Source: Pseudoxanthomonas sp. Root65
GTDB taxonomy: Bacteria > Pseudomonadota > Gammaproteobacteria > Xanthomonadales > Xanthomonadaceae
Length of the DNA: 64,000 bases
Direction of reading: 5' to 3'
Assembly: GCF_001427635.1 (NCBI RefSeq)
Contig: NZ_LMHA01000003.1
Span: forward strand, 309,194 to 373,193
This document shows positions 11,035 to 19,793 of this stretch, in pieces (position 1 is the first letter of the stretch; every line of letters starts with the position of its first letter). A program made the translations under genes and the position numbers. The notes beneath the pieces are model-generated. The model was given only the letters and a program-made list of their open reading frames with translations, searched no databases and was not told where the DNA came from.

Positions 11035-11790
11035 ATGGAACGCCGACTGATCGCTTCGCTGATGTTTGGAACGGCCGCACTGCTCGGCATGGCGTCGGCG
11101 CAGGCCGCGCCGCAGTACGGCGACCGCTATCAGGGCGGAGGACAGACCGTCCGCTGCGAGTCGCCAAGCAACCGCTATCGCGAATGCCCGATGGACACCC
11201 GCGGCGGCGTGCAGCTGACCCGCCAGTTGTCGAGCACGCGCTGCGAGGAAGGCCGCAACTGGGGCCAGGGCCGCAACGGTGTGTGGGTGGATCGCGGCTG
11301 CCGCGCCGAGTTCACCGCCGGGCGCGGTGGCGGCTGGGGCAATGGGGGCGGCTGGTCCGGCACCGGCGAGCGCATCCGCTGTGAGTCGGACAATGGCCGC
11401 ACGCGCACGTGTGCGGTTCCCCCGCGCGCCGACGTGCGCCTGGTGCGCCAGCTGTCCAGTGCGCGTTGCGTGGAAGGGCAGACGTGGGGCCAGGATCGCA
11501 ATGGATTGTGGGTAACGCAGGGCTGCCGTGCCGAGTTCGAGGTGCGCGGGCGTGGCAACGGCTGGGGCAATGGCAATGGCGGCGGCTGGGGCAACAACGG
11601 CGACTACGGTCGCACCTTCCGCTGCGAGTCCGACAACGGCCGTACGCGCACCTGTGCTGTCGACGGCCGGCGCGTAGAGCTGGTGCGCCAGCTGTCGAGC
11701 AGTGCCTGCATCGAAGGCCGCACCTGGGGCCGCGACAACCGGGGCGTGTGGGTGACCAGCGGCTGCCGGGCGGAATTCCGCAGCTGGTGA
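11035..11790 (+). CDS. Exported DUF3011 protein with three repeats
   Basis: 251 residues with a signal peptide ([24 protein letters not shown], cleavage after AQA). The mature protein has three copies of one module, at about residues 38-93, 114-166 and 194-250. Each runs RCES(D/P)...R.C, then (L/V)RQLSS..C.EG..WG......VWV..GCRAEF. Copies are separated by Gly/Trp/Asn-rich linkers. Each repeat carries four cysteines, consistent with disulfide-stabilised extracytoplasmic units. DUF3011 proteins have no assigned biochemical role that I know of. GAGGA lies 9 nt before the ATG, and a possible -10 (TAGATT, about 11001) is upstream. It is followed by a terminator-like hairpin. Confidence 0.88.
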   Translation: MERRLIASLMFGTAALLGMASAQAAPQYGDRYQGGGQTVRCESPSNRYRECPMDTRGGVQLTRQLSSTRCEEGRNWGQGRNGVWVDRGCRAEFTAGRGGGWGNGGGWSGTGERIRCESDNGRTRTCAVPPRADVRLVRQLSSARCVEGQTWGQDRNGLWVTQGCRAEFEVRGRGNGWGNGNGGGWGNNGDYGRTFRCESDNGRTRTCAVDGRRVELVRQLSSSACIEGRTWGRDNRGVWVTSGCRAEFRSW

Positions 11791-11803
11791 GTTCCACCGG
11801 CGC

Positions 11804-11828
11804 AACGGCCCGCTCACGGCGGGCCGTT
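11804..11828 (+). terminator. Hairpin after the DUF3011 gene
   Basis: AACGGCCCG (11804-11812) pairs with CGGGCCGTT (11820-11828) around a 7-nt loop, followed by ACAATG rather than a T-run. It lies between the DUF3011 gene and mtnA and overlaps the mtnA leader, so it could terminate the former or influence the latter. Confidence 0.5.
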
Positions 11829-11839
11829 ACAATGGCGGC

Positions 11840-12898
11840 ATGAACGACGCCATCGATTACGCCCGCTACGACCGCATCCGTCCCATCCGCTGGACCGGCA
11901 CCGCGCTGGAACTGCTGGACCAGCGCAAGCTGCCGTTCGTGGTGGAGTACCTGGCATGCACCACCAGCGACGAAGTGGCCGCCGCCATCCACGACCTGGC
12001 CGTGCGCGGCGCGCCGGCCATCGGCATCGCGGCTGCATGGGGCGTGGTGCTGGCCTCGCGCGAGGTGCTGGCGGCGACCCCGACCGAGGCGCTGGAGAAG
12101 CTGGAGCCCGCCCTGCAGCGCCTCAACGACGCGCGACCGACGGCGGTGAACCTGGCCTGGGCACTGGCGCGCATGCGCGCCGCTCTGCGCACCGCCGGCA
12201 GCGACTGGCGTGGCGTGCTGGAACTGGAAGCGCTGGCGATCGCCGAGGAAGACCTGGCCGCCAACCGCCACATGGGCGAACTGGGGGCCGCGCTGATCGG
12301 GCAGGGCAGCGGTGTGCTGACCCACTGCAATACCGGTTCGCTGGCCACGGCCGGCTTCGGCACCGCGCTGGGCGTGATCCGTGCCGGCGTGGCGCAGGGC
12401 CGCATCGGCAAGGTGTATGCGGGCGAGACGCGTCCCTGGCAGCAGGGCGCGCGGCTGACCGCGTGGGAGCTGCAGCAGGATGGCATCCCCGCGACCCTGA
12501 TCGCCGACTCCGCTGCCTCGCACCTGATGAAGACCGGCGCCGTCCAATGGGTCGTCGTGGGTGCGGACCGCATCTGCGCCAACGGCGACACCGCCAACAA
12601 GATCGGCACCTACCAGCTGGCCATCGCCGCGCGCCACCACGGTGCGAAGTTCATGGTGGTGGCGCCGTCGTCCACGGTCGACATGGCCACGCCGAACGGC
12701 GAGGCGATCCACATCGAGGAACGCGACCCGGCCGAGCTGCTCGGCATCGGCGGCACCCGCATCGTGGCCGAGGGCGTGGCGGCGTGGAATCCGGTGTTCG
12801 ACGTGACGCCGGCGGCGTTGATCGATGCCATCGTCACGGAGAAGGGCGTGATCGAACAGCCCGACGAAGCACGCATGCAGGCTGCGTTCGGCGGATGA
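11840..12898 (+). CDS. mtnA: Methylthioribose-1-phosphate isomerase MtnA
   Basis: Methionine-salvage enzyme converting 5-methylthioribose-1-phosphate to 5-methylthioribulose-1-phosphate. 352 residues, the usual length. The catalytic cysteine is in [19 protein letters not shown] (about residue 163) and the catalytic aspartate in [21 protein letters not shown] (about residue 243). An [13 protein letters not shown] motif near residue 55 is the substrate-binding loop of the eIF2B-like fold. No other methionine-salvage gene is adjacent, as is common in this family of bacteria. The ATG at 11840 sits 11 nt after a hairpin with no obvious Shine-Dalgarno. Confidence 0.95.
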   Translation: MNDAIDYARYDRIRPIRWTGTALELLDQRKLPFVVEYLACTTSDEVAAAIHDLAVRGAPAIGIAAAWGVVLASREVLAATPTEALEKLEPALQRLNDARPTAVNLAWALARMRAALRTAGSDWRGVLELEALAIAEEDLAANRHMGELGAALIGQGSGVLTHCNTGSLATAGFGTALGVIRAGVAQGRIGKVYAGETRPWQQGARLTAWELQQDGIPATLIADSAASHLMKTGAVQWVVVGADRICANGDTANKIGTYQLAIAARHHGAKFMVVAPSSTVDMATPNGEAIHIEERDPAELLGIGGTRIVAEGVAAWNPVFDVTPAALIDAIVTEKGVIEQPDEARMQAAFGG

Positions 12899-13079
12899 GG
12901 CGGGCGGCGCGCGACCGTCGACGGGCCACTGCCGACGTGGCGCGTCGGTCGTGCGCAGATGACGGCATGCCGGTGGCATGGGGCGGCTGAGGCGCCGCCG
13001 ACGCCGGCAGGGTTCCGCCGCCGCGGACGACGTGGCACGCGGGTTGCAGCGCGGGACGCTTCCCGCCCAGGAACCGCGC

Positions 13080-14219
13080 ATGCGCACCCATCCTCTCCAC
13101 GCACCGATCGCCGTCCCGGGCATGATCCACAGCCTGCGCGCGCTGCTGTCGCGCCGCTCGACCCGTTCGCTCACCGCAGCGGAACGCGAAGACCTGGCTC
13201 AAGCCCAGTTGCGGGCTACGCGTCCGATCATCAGTGGCGTCCTGCTGTGCGGGGCGGTGCTGCTGGCGATCATCGCAGTGTTCGATCTGTCGCACGTGAC
13301 CCCGTCGATCGGGTATCCGGTGTGGGCGCAGTTGCTGGCGGCGTTCGGCGTGGCGGCCTGCGCGGCCGGCGTCGCGCGCCTGCCGCAGTGGCAGCACCGG
13401 CTGATGCTGATCCTGGCCGGCACGCTGCTGACCGGCATCTTCATGAGCATGCCGTTGCCTGGCGCGACCGGGCAGCTGGCGCTGCGCACCGGCCTGTTCC
13501 AGTTGTTGCCGCTGGCCTTGATGGCGCTGACGGTGCGGCCGATGTCGCTGCTGGCGCTGGCGTTGCTGATCGTGGTGATGGCGCAGTTGCGCATCGTCCT
13601 GTATGGCGCACCGGGAACCGGCAGCGCGCTGTACTGGCTGTACACGCTGATGACCATCGGCTTCGGCCTGGTGCTGGCGGGGTACCGGACCGACTTTGCC
13701 GTGTCCGCCTGGCAGATGCGGCGGCGGCTGGTGCGGCAGGCGCATACCGATGAGCTGACCGGCCTGCTGAACCGGAATGGATGGACGGAGCGCGCCATCG
13801 CCCTGCATGCGCAGGCACTGGCCGCGGGTCGCCCAGTGGCGGTGGTGGTGCTGGACATCGACTACTTCAAGCGCATCAACGACGAGCACGGCCACGACGG
13901 CGGCGATACCGTGTTACGGCGCCTGGGCGACCTCATGCGCGCGCGTACCGGTGCCAACGGCTGCGCGGCGCGGATCGGCGGCGAGGAATTCGCGGTGCTG
14001 CTGGACGGCGACGATGCGGTGGCGGCGCAGGCGTTCGCTGAACGTCTGCGCCGCGAGTTCCGCAAGGCACAGGGCGCGGTGGTGGCCACGCTGTCCGCTG
14101 GCATCGCCGGGCACCTGCCGGGGGAGTCGCTTCGCGACCAGATGCGGCGGGCCGATCAGGCGCTTTACGAGGCCAAGCGCGAGGGCCGCGATCGCGTTCA
14201 TGTGGCAGGCATTCCCTGA
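13080..14219 (+). CDS. Membrane-bound diguanylate cyclase (GGDEF)
   Basis: Likely makes cyclic di-GMP. 379 residues from ATG 13080, chosen for AGGA about 7 nt upstream; upstream in-frame codons are Arg-rich and non-conserved. After a short cytoplasmic N-terminus there are about five to six membrane helices (residues about 40-200), then a GGDEF domain starting TDELTGLLNRNGW with the catalytic RIGGEEFAVLL. The metal/base-binding aspartate lies in VVLDIDYFKRINDEHGHDGGD. The RXXD inhibitory site normally five residues before GGDEF is absent (GANGCAARIGGEEF), so product inhibition of the usual type is not expected. It precedes a kinase/regulator cluster on the same strand. Confidence 0.9.
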   Translation: MRTHPLHAPIAVPGMIHSLRALLSRRSTRSLTAAEREDLAQAQLRATRPIISGVLLCGAVLLAIIAVFDLSHVTPSIGYPVWAQLLAAFGVAACAAGVARLPQWQHRLMLILAGTLLTGIFMSMPLPGATGQLALRTGLFQLLPLALMALTVRPMSLLALALLIVVMAQLRIVLYGAPGTGSALYWLYTLMTIGFGLVLAGYRTDFAVSAWQMRRRLVRQAHTDELTGLLNRNGWTERAIALHAQALAAGRPVAVVVLDIDYFKRINDEHGHDGGDTVLRRLGDLMRARTGANGCAARIGGEEFAVLLDGDDAVAAQAFAERLRREFRKAQGAVVATLSAGIAGHLPGESLRDQMRRADQALYEAKREGRDRVHVAGIP

Positions 14220-14321
14220 ACTCCATTTCGATTCCAAATGTGACCACCCTGCGCTAGCATCCTTGGAACGTTCGCGCAGGCATGTCGGTCCCTGTCGCGT
14301 CCTACCGACGCTCAGGGGAAC

Positions 14322-16124
14322 ATGAACGAAGAACGCACCCGCACGCTGTGGGAAAAATCACGCCTGCCCCTGCTGGGGCTGGTGATCGTGCTGATCGTGG
14401 TGGTGCCGGTCATCCTGCTGCAGGGGCTGTCGCGCGCAAACCAGGAAGCCGCCGACGTCGTCGTCCACACCCACGAGGTGGAAGCCGCCGTGCTCGGGCT
14501 GGCGCTGGACGTCCGCGAGATGGAAAGCTCGGCCATGCTGATCGCGCTGGGCGCGGACCATCCGCTGGCACGTGAGCGGCTGGTGTCGGGCCGTGCGTCG
14601 CTGCCAGAGCGTTTCGATGCGCTTGCCCGGCTGACCGTGGACAACCCCAAGCAGCTGGTGCGCGTCGGACGCCTGCGGGAACTGGTGAACGCCAGGATCG
14701 AGGTGGTTGACCAGTTGCTGGTCGCACCGGAGACCTACAAAGGGACGGTGGTGGCGCCGCTCGCCACGCGCTTCCCGATCCGGGGGCTGCTGAACGAGAT
14801 CCTCGAAGACGAGCGCGCGTTGCTGAAGGAACGCAGCCACGACGCCACCGAGCAGCGCCGGCGGATGGAGCTGATCCGCATGGCTGCGCTGGGGGCGCAA
14901 CTGCTGCTGCTCTCGCTGGTGTTGATGGCGCTCGGGCGGCAGGTAGGACGCCGGCTGGCTGCCGAGAAACAGACCGCACAGGCCAGCCAGCGCGCGGCGG
15001 TGGTGCTGGACACGGTGCGCGAGCCTATCGCGCTGCTGGATGGCGCGCAGCACATCCAGATGCACAACGCCGCGTTCGCCGAGCTGTATGGCATTCCGCG
15101 AGGCGGCCAGGCCGCCAGCCTGGACGAGCTGGGCACCGCCTGGCAGGACAAGGTGATGCGGCAGCGTCTCGACGACGTGCTTTCGCGTGGCCGCGAATTG
15201 TGGGATTACGAGTTGCAGCAGGAGACCGCCGATGGCCTGCGTCGGACCGTCCTGCTGAACGCACGGCGCATGCCGCTGCCGGACAGCGACGACCACGCGG
15301 TGCTGATGACGGTCAGCGACATCTCGCTGCAGAAGACCGCGCAGCAGGAGATCGCCGCGCTGAACCGCCAGCTGGAAGGCAAGGTCGAACAGGTGTCGGA
15401 AGTGAACCGCGAGCTGGAGGCCTTCAGTTATTCGGTCTCGCACGACCTGCGCGCGCCGCTGCGCCACGTGGCCGGCTTCTCCGACAAGCTGGGACGCCAT
15501 CTGGGCGAGGGCATCGACGACAAGAGCCGCCATTATCTGGACGTGATCGGCAGCTCCGCCCGCCGCATGTCGCAGCTGATCGACGACCTGCTGGTCTACT
15601 CGCGACTGGGCCGCAGCGCTTTGCGCCTGCAGGCGGTCGACATGCAGTCGCTGGTCGCCGAGGCGCGCGCCATGCTGGATGCGAACGAGGCCAACGAGGG
15701 CCGCGCCGGGCGCGTGGAGTGGCGTATCGCGCCGATGCCCATCGTGCTGGCCGACGAGAACATGATGCGCCAGGTGTGGAGCAACCTGCTGGGCAACGCG
15801 CTGAAGTACAGCAGCCAGCGCGACCGCGCGCTCATCGAGGTCGAACACCGCACGCAGGACGACGGCAGCCACCTGTTCACCGTGCGCGACAACGGCGCCG
15901 GCTTCGACATGGCGTATGCGGACAAGCTGTTCGGCGTGTTCCAGCGGCTGCACAAGGCCAGCGAGTTCGCCGGCACCGGCATCGGCCTGGCCAGCGTGCG
16001 CCGCGTGCTGGGCCGGCATGGCGGCCGCATCTGGGCCGAATCGGCCCCCGACCAGGGCGCCACCTTCTTCTTCACCCTTCCGGCAGCGCTCGACGCTCCG
16101 CCTTCCCGAGAGAAAGACGCATGA
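14322..16124 (+). CDS. Sensor histidine kinase with PAS domain (phytochrome-kinase type)
   Basis: 600 residues. N-terminal membrane helix (about residues 14-36, LPLLGLVIVLIVVVPVILL), a roughly 150-residue periplasmic helical region resembling CHASE3, and a second membrane helix (about 188-208). A PAS domain follows (AAVVLDTVREPIALLDGA), then HisKA with H-box FSYSVSHDLRAPLRHVAGFS and an HATPase domain with N-box NLLGNALKYS and G-boxes DNGAGFDM and GTGIGLASV. The H-box type is that of phytochrome-like kinases, which commonly pair with single-domain Rcp1-like regulators. The next gene is such a regulator and starts within the stop codon (ATGA). Signal unknown. Confidence 0.93.
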   Translation: MNEERTRTLWEKSRLPLLGLVIVLIVVVPVILLQGLSRANQEAADVVVHTHEVEAAVLGLALDVREMESSAMLIALGADHPLARERLVSGRASLPERFDALARLTVDNPKQLVRVGRLRELVNARIEVVDQLLVAPETYKGTVVAPLATRFPIRGLLNEILEDERALLKERSHDATEQRRRMELIRMAALGAQLLLLSLVLMALGRQVGRRLAAEKQTAQASQRAAVVLDTVREPIALLDGAQHIQMHNAAFAELYGIPRGGQAASLDELGTAWQDKVMRQRLDDVLSRGRELWDYELQQETADGLRRTVLLNARRMPLPDSDDHAVLMTVSDISLQKTAQQEIAALNRQLEGKVEQVSEVNRELEAFSYSVSHDLRAPLRHVAGFSDKLGRHLGEGIDDKSRHYLDVIGSSARRMSQLIDDLLVYSRLGRSALRLQAVDMQSLVAEARAMLDANEANEGRAGRVEWRIAPMPIVLADENMMRQVWSNLLGNALKYSSQRDRALIEVEHRTQDDGSHLFTVRDNGAGFDMAYADKLFGVFQRLHKASEFAGTGIGLASVRRVLGRHGGRIWAESAPDQGATFFFTLPAALDAPPSREKDA

Positions 16125-16561
16125 GCGACATCCGCACCATCCTGCTGGCAGAAGACAGCCTGGCCGACGCCGAAATGGCGATCGACGCGCTGCGCGAAGC
16201 GAACCTCGCCAACCCCATCGTGCATGTCGAGGATGGCGTGGAAGCGATGGACTACCTGCTGCGCCGTGGCGCGCACGCCGGCCGTGAGGAGGGCATGCCA
16301 TCGGTGCTGCTGCTGGACATCAAGATGCCGCGCATGGACGGCCTGGAAGTGCTCAAGCAGATCCGCAGCGACGAGAAGCTGCGGCACCTGCCGGTGGTCA
16401 TCCTGTCGTCCTCGCGCGAGGAGAGCGACCTGGCGCGCAGCTGGGATCTCGGCGTGAACGCCTACGTGGTCAAGCCCGTGGACATCGACCAGTTCTTCCA
16501 GGCAGTGAAAACGCTCGGCACCTTCTGGGCCGTCATCAACGAAACTCCCAGCCTGGACTGA
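16121..16561 (+). CDS. Single-domain response regulator (Rcp1-like)
   Basis: 146 residues, receiver domain only. Acidic pocket AEDSLAD, phospho-acceptor aspartate in LLLDIKMPRMDG, Thr/Ser position in VILSSSREE, and lysine in YVVKPVDIDQF. The C-terminus FFQAVKTLGTFWAVINE is characteristic of Rcp1-type regulators of phytochrome-like kinases. It overlaps the kinase stop by 4 nt (ATGA), implying translational coupling and cognate partnership. With no output domain, it probably passes phosphate on or acts by protein contact, possibly to the hybrid protein encoded 3 nt downstream. Confidence 0.93.
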   Translation: MSDIRTILLAEDSLADAEMAIDALREANLANPIVHVEDGVEAMDYLLRRGAHAGREEGMPSVLLLDIKMPRMDGLEVLKQIRSDEKLRHLPVVILSSSREESDLARSWDLGVNAYVVKPVDIDQFFQAVKTLGTFWAVINETPSLD

Positions 16562-16564
16562 GCC

Positions 16565-18070
16565 GTGCCGCAATCCGGATCACCCCTGGGGCGCGTCCGC
16601 CTCCTCCTCGTCGAAGATTCCGAGCTCGACGCCGAACTCCTGGTCGAGCAATTGCTGGAGGCCGGGCTGGATGCCGAGTTCCTGCGCGTGGACGGCGCCG
16701 ACGACATGCGCGCCGCCCTGGCGGGCGCGCCGTTCGACCTGGTGCTGTCGGACATGGAACTGCCGGGGTTCTCGGGCTACCAGGCGCTGGAGATCCTGCG
16801 CGCACATGATGCGCGGCTGCCGTTCGTGTTCTTCTCCGGCACGATCGGCGAGGACGCGGCGGTCAAGGCGCTGCAGAAGGGTGCCAGCGACTACGTGCTG
16901 AAGCATTCGCCCGCGCGCCTGCCGGCGGCGGTGGCGCGCGCGATCCGCGAAGCCCGCACCGAACGCGAGCGCGAGCATGCCGAGCGCGAACTGATGCGCT
17001 CGCAGCGCATGGACTGCCTGGCGATGCTGGCGGCGGGCCTGAGCCACGACCTGCGCAACATCCTGCAGCCGCTGCTGATCGTGCCCGACCTGCTGTCCAC
17101 CTACAGCGACGACCCGAAGATCCTGCGCCTGGGTGCGGTGATTTCCGAAAGCGGCAAGCGCGGCCATGAGATGGCCGACTCGATGCTGTCGTTCGTGCGC
17201 GGTTCGCGCAAGGCCAGCGAGACGATCAGTGTGGCGGCCCTGTTCAGCGCCGTGCAGCTGCTGCTGCAGGGCAGCCTGTCGCGGCAGGTCCAGCTGATGG
17301 TCGAACAGCCGCCGGACGACCTGCTGATCGAAGGCAATTACACCGAATTCCAGCAGTGCCTGATCAATCTGTGCCTCAACGGCATCCAGGCGATGGCCGA
17401 ACGCGGCGGCCGGCTCACCCTGTCGGCGACCCCGACGGTCGCGCCGGACGGGCAGCACTACGTGGTGCTGCGCGTGTCCGACGAGGGCAGTGGCATGGAC
17501 GAAGCGACCCGGCAGCAGTTGTTCACGCCGTTCTTCACCACCAAGCCCAGCGGCACGGGCCTGGGCCTGATGTCCTGCAAGCGCATCGTCGAAGCGGCGC
17601 GCGGACGCATCGAGGTGAGCAGCACGCTGGGGCAGGGCACGTCCTTCGAACTGCATCTGCCGGCGCCCGCCGATGAATGGGCAGGCAGCGAGGACGCGGC
17701 ATTCGTGGATGGCGAAGGACGCCGGATCCTGCTGGTGGACGGCGACGCCACCCGCCTATCGCTGCTGGGCAACGCGCTGGCGGCACAGGGTTACGACCCG
17801 ATGATGGCGCCGGACGGCGCCAACGCGCTGCAGCAGATCGCCCGCGACGGCCTGCCGGCGCTCGCGATCATGGACGACGACATCCTGCTGCTGTCTGCGG
17901 CCGACGTGCTGGCGGTGCTGCAGGAGGCCGGGTTCGACGGGCCGGTGATCCGCCTCAGGGAACCGGGCGTGCCCAGCGACGACCGCGAATGTACATTGAC
18001 CTTGGCGAAACCGGTGCAGGTGCAGTCGCTGTTCGGTGCGATCGAACAGGCCCTGGGCCTGCGCGCCTGA
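16565..18070 (+). CDS. Hybrid receiver-histidine kinase-receiver protein
   Basis: 501 residues, soluble. The first REC domain (about residues 10-125) has LLLVEDSELDAEL, aspartate in LVLSDMELPGFSG and lysine in DYVLKHSPARL. Then comes a HisKA/HATPase kinase with H-box LAAGLSHDLRNILQPLL and ATP-binding motifs NLCLNGIQAMAERGG, DEGSGMDE and GTGLGLMSC. A second C-terminal REC-like domain (ILLVDGDATRLSLL) has MDDD at the acceptor site. The GTG start lies 3 nt after the preceding stop. The three genes 14322-18070 look like one operon forming a phosphorelay. No membrane segments: input is probably phosphate from the upstream kinase. Confidence 0.9.
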   Translation: MPQSGSPLGRVRLLLVEDSELDAELLVEQLLEAGLDAEFLRVDGADDMRAALAGAPFDLVLSDMELPGFSGYQALEILRAHDARLPFVFFSGTIGEDAAVKALQKGASDYVLKHSPARLPAAVARAIREARTEREREHAERELMRSQRMDCLAMLAAGLSHDLRNILQPLLIVPDLLSTYSDDPKILRLGAVISESGKRGHEMADSMLSFVRGSRKASETISVAALFSAVQLLLQGSLSRQVQLMVEQPPDDLLIEGNYTEFQQCLINLCLNGIQAMAERGGRLTLSATPTVAPDGQHYVVLRVSDEGSGMDEATRQQLFTPFFTTKPSGTGLGLMSCKRIVEAARGRIEVSSTLGQGTSFELHLPAPADEWAGSEDAAFVDGEGRRILLVDGDATRLSLLGNALAAQGYDPMMAPDGANALQQIARDGLPALAIMDDDILLLSAADVLAVLQEAGFDGPVIRLREPGVPSDDRECTLTLAKPVQVQSLFGAIEQALGLRA

Positions 18071-18103
18071 CGTCCCAAGGGGCGCCGGCGCGCCGCCGAT
18101 CGA

Positions 18104-18430
18104 TCAGACGTGGCCGGCGGGGGTGGCCGGCTTCAGGCGCTGCCACACCGCGCGCATGATGGGCTGCGCGCGGTACCAGCCGATCGGCGTGTCCGGGCAG
18201 TGCCGCTGCAGGCGGTCGCGCAGCGACGGCGCGATCTCGTCGAACTCCTGCCGGTGGTGCAGCAGGTAGGCGTCGTAACCGATCTTCAGGCACCGCTCCA
18301 GATCGCCCACCGTGGCCCCGACCACCTGGAACGTGTCCTCATTGAGACGGGTCTTCCAGTAGGCGAGTTCGGCGTCGATGTCGACGATCTGCGCGGTGGC
18401 GTCGCTGTTGCGCGTGTGCAGGCTGGCCAT
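18104..18430 (-). CDS. Small protein of unknown function, paralogue 1 of 3
   Basis: 108 residues, cytoplasmic. Key features are IVDIDAELAYWKTRL near the N-terminus, LKIGYDAYLLHHRQEFDEIAP in the middle and IMRAVWQRLKPATP at the end. The same pattern recurs in the next minus-strand gene (VIDIRSELRFW, LKFAYDTYLLSRRRSLQELLP, VIARVWERLNAPLE). They are clear paralogues from tandem duplication. The start is supported by AGGGGA about 6 nt upstream. The roughly 150 bp upstream (18431-18580) are unusually AT-rich and may hold the promoter. No family recognised. Confidence 0.78.
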   Translation of the reverse strand: MASLHTRNSDATAQIVDIDAELAYWKTRLNEDTFQVVGATVGDLERCLKIGYDAYLLHHRQEFDEIAPSLRDRLQRHCPDTPIGWYRAQPIMRAVWQRLKPATPAGHV

Positions 18431-18580
18431 GGTGAATCCCCTGTGTCGATGTGGTGGTGACAGGTTGATTTTTTGGTTGGCGCAGTGAGGCTTAAGTGAA
18501 ATAAAAGCCGTTTTAACTCGTGTTTAACCGTATAGGGGTTTTCTGGTTCACCTTTGCAAGCAACGCGTGAAGACCGCCGC

Positions 18581-18988
18581 TCACCGGTGCTGCATCGCGC
18601 GCTCCAGCAGCACGCGTTCGTCCATCACGGTAGGCGCGAACAGCGGCGGATCGTCTTCCAGCGGCGCGTTCAGCCGCTCCCACACACGGGCGATGACCTT
18701 CGAGGCAACGGGCCAGTCGAGCCGCACCCCATTCAGCGCCGCGGCCTCGTAGCGCGACGGCAGCGTGGGCAGCAGTTCCTGTAGCGAGCGTCGCCGCGAG
18801 AGGAGGTAGGTGTCGTAGGCGAACTTCAGCGTGGGCACGTAATGGCGGAACGGCGTGCCGGAACGATGGAAGGGCTGGCGGGCGTAGGTCTCCGCCCAAA
18901 AGCGCAGTTCCGAACGGATGTCGATGACCGCGCACGGCATGGCGTCGTCTTGCCAGGCGTGGGCGAACGGATCGGGCGGGCAGGGCAT
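18581..18988 (-). CDS. Small protein of unknown function, paralogue 2 of 3
   Basis: 135 residues, cytoplasmic. Paralogue of the 108-residue protein just downstream, with an added N-terminal segment (MPCPPDPFAHAWQDD) and an extended C-terminus. The start is supported by GGAGGGA immediately upstream with 5-nt spacing. Conserved core: DIRSELRFW, FRHYVPTLKFAYDTYLL, LDWPVASKVIARVWERL. Shared aromatic and Tyr-Asp-Tyr positions suggest a compact helical domain. Function unknown. Confidence 0.78.
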   Translation of the reverse strand: MPCPPDPFAHAWQDDAMPCAVIDIRSELRFWAETYARQPFHRSGTPFRHYVPTLKFAYDTYLLSRRRSLQELLPTLPSRYEAAALNGVRLDWPVASKVIARVWERLNAPLEDDPPLFAPTVMDERVLLERAMQHR

Positions 18989-19263
18989 GGGTTCCCTCCA
19001 TGGCGCAAGACCTGGCCCAGGGTCAACCCGCGGGATGACACGCGGCCTGCCAGCAGATGACAGCCGCCTGTTGCCGTTGCCGCGACCGTGGCGGAACGTG
19101 CGGGACCCCTGGTGGCAACGTGCCCCCGATCCTCGCCAAAGAAGATGCGTGGCCCCTTGCCGTGCCGGTGCTTGTCGTTGTTGTCGCCCCTGCCTTCAGG
19201 TAGACGGGCGCATGTCCGGGCAGCGGCCAACCGTTCGTCGTGTTTGCCTGCGCCGCCGTTGCG

Positions 19264-19617
19264 TCAATGCATGCGGGCGGGCAGGGGGCCGTGTTCGTCG
19301 AGCCAGCGCCAGGCTTCGCGCAGCAGCGTGCGGGTCACCGGCCACGCCGGGCCCGCGTCGCCGCGCAGGCGTTCCCAGTCGTCTTCCAGGGCGAGTTCGG
19401 TATCCAGGTCCAGCCGGCCGGCGTGCTGCACATGCGATGCGGCGGCGAATGCATAAGCGCTGCAGGCATCCTCCCAGGCGACGTCCGGGTGCAGCCGACG
19501 GCGGCGGCCGTAATCGTGGGCGGTGAAGGCGGCGAACGCGTCGCTGTCTGCGGCGGCCGTACGCAGGGGAACCTGCCGCAGCGTGTCGAGCTGTTCGCGA
19601 TAGAGCTGTCGATCCAT
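19264..19617 (-). CDS. Small protein of unknown function, distant paralogue 3 of 3
   Basis: 117 residues from ATG 19617 (GGAGA about 6 nt upstream); a GTG at 19641 is an alternative. Central WEDACSAYAFAAASH and terminal AWPVTRTLLREAWRWLDEHG align loosely with YDTYLL... and DWPVASKVIARVWERL of its neighbours, suggesting the same helical fold at greater distance. N-terminal FAAFTAHDYGRRRRLHPDV is specific to this copy. The 275 bp between 18989 and 19263 hold no gene that I can support. Confidence 0.72.
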   Translation of the reverse strand: MDRQLYREQLDTLRQVPLRTAAADSDAFAAFTAHDYGRRRRLHPDVAWEDACSAYAFAAASHVQHAGRLDLDTELALEDDWERLRGDAGPAWPVTRTLLREAWRWLDEHGPLPARMH

Positions 19618-19793
19618 GTGGGGTCTCCATGTGACAGGCACGTGGTAACGCGGCGCGCGTTATCGTCGGGTGAGAAAGTCCTTCGTTATCCGATCACGAC
19701 GCCGCGGAGCGACAGGCGCGATCCGCCGGCACGCAGTCTCAGCAGGTGAGACGGGCCGCGCGTCAGATGGCGATCCGCTGCCGAGATAGCCCC

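Noticed and set aside
18989..19263. Short gene in the gap between paralogues 2 and 3
   Set aside because: No open frame with a plausible start, codon pattern or motif.
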